Part shown: positions 6,160-7,279 of the stretch, piece by piece
Position numbering within the stretch: position 1 is the stretch's first letter
How the letters are laid out: each line of letters begins with the position of its first letter
NCBI GenBank assembly: GCA_026786045.1
Contig: JAJAYV010000220.1
Coordinates: 1 to 7,279 of the forward strand
DNA: 7,279 nucleotides
Direction: 5' to 3'
Source: Frankiaceae bacterium
Lineage (GTDB): Bacteria; Actinomycetota; Actinomycetes; Mycobacteriales; SCTD01
Program-made: the position numbers and the translations under genes
The notes under the pieces: model-generated
The model's input: only the letters and a program-made list of their open reading frames with translations
Databases searched by the model: none
Told to the model about the DNA's origin: nothing

Positions 6160-6164
6160 CCGAC

Positions 6165-6944
6165 GTGTCCACTGCCCCCTCCGACGGCGGGATCCTGCCC
6201 GGCGCCGAGCCGGTCGACCTGCCCGGCGGCCCCGTCGGCGCGCTGCTGTGCCACGGCTTCACCGGCACGACGCAGAGCATGCGGCCCTGGGCCGAGCACC
6301 TCGCGGCCGCAGGCCTGACGGTCAGCGCACCGCGCCTGCCCGGCCACGGCACCCGCTGGCAGGACATGAACCGCACCCGCTTCTCCGACTGGTACGGCGA
6401 GCTCGAGCGCAGCTTCGACGACCTGCGCGCCCGCTGCGAGAGCGTCTTCGTCATGGGCCTGTCGATGGGCGGCACGCTGTCGCTGCGACTGGCCGAGCTG
6501 CGGGGCGCGCAGGTCGCCGGCGTCGTCGTGGTCAACGCTTCGCTCGCCTCCGAGCGCAAGGACGTCAAGCTCGCGCCCTACCTCGCCAAGGTGCTCCCGT
6601 CGATGCCCGGCATCGCCAGCGACATCAAGAAGCCCGGCGTCAACGAGCTGGCGTACGACAAGGTGCCGCTGCGCGCCCTCGTCTCGCTGCAGAAGGCGTG
6701 GCCGGTGGTGGTGCAGGACCTGCACCGGATCACCGCGCCGATGCTCGTCTTCCGCAGCCGCACCGACCACGTCGTCGAGCAGGTCAGCGGGCGCGTGCTG
6801 CTCGAGGGCATGGTGCACGGGACCGTGGAGGAGCGGGTCCTGGAGGACAGCTACCACGTCGCCACGCTCGACAACGACGCCCCGGAGATCTTCGCGGGCA
6901 GCCTCGACTTCGTCCTCGCGCACTCCTCTGCCGCCGCGGGCTGA
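6165..6944 (+). CDS. Alpha/beta hydrolase, carboxylesterase or monoacylglycerol lipase-like
   Basis: A 259-residue soluble serine hydrolase of the alpha/beta fold, close in layout to the compact Est30-like carboxylesterases and monoacylglycerol lipases. The oxyanion-hole strand is LLCHGFTGT (H30-G31-F32), followed by PRLPGHG (56-62). The nucleophile elbow is GLSMGG with Ser100, the acid is Asp201 in RSRTDHVV, and the base is His231 in DSYHVATLD, so the catalytic triad is complete. A small cap is likely between about 125 and 185. No signal peptide is seen, so it should act in the cytoplasm. The substrate is an inference: acylglycerols or short-chain esters fit the lipid-related neighbours, but sequence alone does not decide. 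GTG 6165 was chosen for the GGGAG site and because the recognisable family sequence begins soon after. It is divergent from the acyltransferase operon and overlaps the next gene by one base (TGATG), implying a shared transcript. Confidence 0.88.
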   Translation: MSTAPSDGGILPGAEPVDLPGGPVGALLCHGFTGTTQSMRPWAEHLAAAGLTVSAPRLPGHGTRWQDMNRTRFSDWYGELERSFDDLRARCESVFVMGLSMGGTLSLRLAELRGAQVAGVVVVNASLASERKDVKLAPYLAKVLPSMPGIASDIKKPGVNELAYDKVPLRALVSLQKAWPVVVQDLHRITAPMLVFRSRTDHVVEQVSGRVLLEGMVHGTVEERVLEDSYHVATLDNDAPEIFAGSLDFVLAHSSAAAG

Positions 6945-7279
6945 TGGACGACTCGCCCGCCCGCGGCCGCCGCGGCAACGGCCTGCAGTCCGCCGACTGG
7001 GGCGCCCTGGTCGACCTCGACCCGCGCCTGTCCGAGGCGCTGCTGGCCAGCCTGGCCAGCGCCGGGGTCGCGGCCTACGTCGAGCCTGCGCTCGGGTCGA
7101 ACACCTTCACCCGCGCCGCCACGCTGCCGGACCGCCCGCTGGACCGGCTGTGGGTCGACCCGTCCCGCGCCGACAGCGCCCGCGCCGTCGTGGGCGCCGA
7201 GGTGGCCGACCTGACCACGCTGCTCGCCGAGCAGGACCCGGGCGCGACCGCGCACGGGCTGGTGCAGCCGGTGCCGCGC
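6944..7279 (+). CDS. Conserved-looking hypothetical protein, N-terminal part (runs off window)
   Basis: ATG 6944 shares its A with the hydrolase stop, and the frame stays open for 112 codons to the window edge. Visible features: a short basic start (ARGRRGN); then DWGALVDLDPRLSEALLASLASAGVAAYVEP; then RPLDRLWVDPSRADSARAVVGAE. The pattern of a short helix ending in 'AGVAAYVEP' followed by 'LWVDPSRADSARAVV' is reminiscent of the small DUF2007-like signal-transducing fold, where a similar 'GI-A-V' then 'V--ED-ERA-ELL' order occurs, but this is a weak resemblance. No membrane segment is seen in the visible part. The TGATG junction says it is co-translated with the hydrolase. I do not recognise the gene and assign no function. 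Codon use matches the other genes, supporting that it is real. Confidence 0.7.
   Translation, partial: MDDSPARGRRGNGLQSADWGALVDLDPRLSEALLASLASAGVAAYVEPALGSNTFTRAATLPDRPLDRLWVDPSRADSARAVVGAEVADLTTLLAEQDPGATAHGLVQPVPR

Noticed and set aside
6003..6164. 54-residue N-terminal extension of the hydrolase from ATG 6003
   Set aside because: No ribosome binding site, the sequence is unlike the enzyme family, and it would cover the promoter region and overlap the acyltransferase start. GTG 6165 is better.
6005..6568. N-terminal extension of the acyltransferase to an ATG at 6568
   Set aside because: It is antisense to the hydrolase, and ATG 6004 has a strong ribosome binding site and the expected family N-terminus.
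3978..6923. Very long minus-strand open frame (981 codons)
   Set aside because: It is antisense or out of frame to four well-supported genes and its translation is low-complexity Arg/Ala/Gly, a normal by-product of very high GC content where stop codons are rare.

Overview
The window is extremely GC-rich, with G or C at nearly every third codon position, GTG starts and GGAGG-type ribosome binding sites. It also carries an actinobacterial MacS/DUF5931-type sensor kinase. Together these point to a high-GC actinomycete chromosome; genus cannot be fixed from the sequence. All seven genes look intact or are cut only by the window edges. I see no tRNA, rRNA, CRISPR array, insertion sequence, phage gene or change in composition that would suggest recent transfer, and no gene-free stretch longer than about 160 bases.

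Left part, plus strand (1-3565). The 3' end of a DUF1028-family (Ntn-hydrolase fold) gene overlaps the start of a glycerol kinase gene (glpK) by an ATGA junction. The kinase keeps every recognised glycerol-contact residue but appears to lack the classical allosteric sites. A 75-base gap follows, with a perfect 7-2-7 palindrome over the glpK stop codon. Next is a soluble three-PAS GGDEF diguanylate cyclase with an intact active site and inhibitory I-site; its best start is GTG 1937, not the upstream ATG 1889.

Middle part, minus strand (6004 back to 3535). A 1-acylglycerol-3-phosphate acyltransferase (PlsC family), a MacS-like membrane histidine kinase and a NarL/LuxR-type response regulator form a tightly packed operon. 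The kinase starts 9 bases after the acyltransferase stop, and the regulator overlaps the kinase by 14 bases. The regulator gene ends tail to tail with the diguanylate cyclase gene, overlapping it by 31 bases.

Right part, plus strand (6165-7279). A 160-base divergent promoter region separates the acyltransferase from a carboxylesterase/monoacylglycerol-lipase-like alpha/beta hydrolase. Its stop overlaps the start (TGATG) of an unrecognised gene that runs off the window.

How they may work together (inference): glycerol kinase makes glycerol-3-phosphate, the acyltransferase acts one or two steps later in phospholipid synthesis, and the hydrolase could release glycerol or fatty acid from acylglycerols, so the neighbourhood has a glycerolipid theme. 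The membrane kinase and its regulator sit in the same operon as the lipid enzyme, and a c-di-GMP synthase lies beside them. The most testable new idea is that the 7-2-7 palindrome before the cyclase gene is an operator for a NarL-family regulator, possibly the one encoded here. That would join membrane sensing to c-di-GMP. Nothing else in the window looks like an undescribed system.
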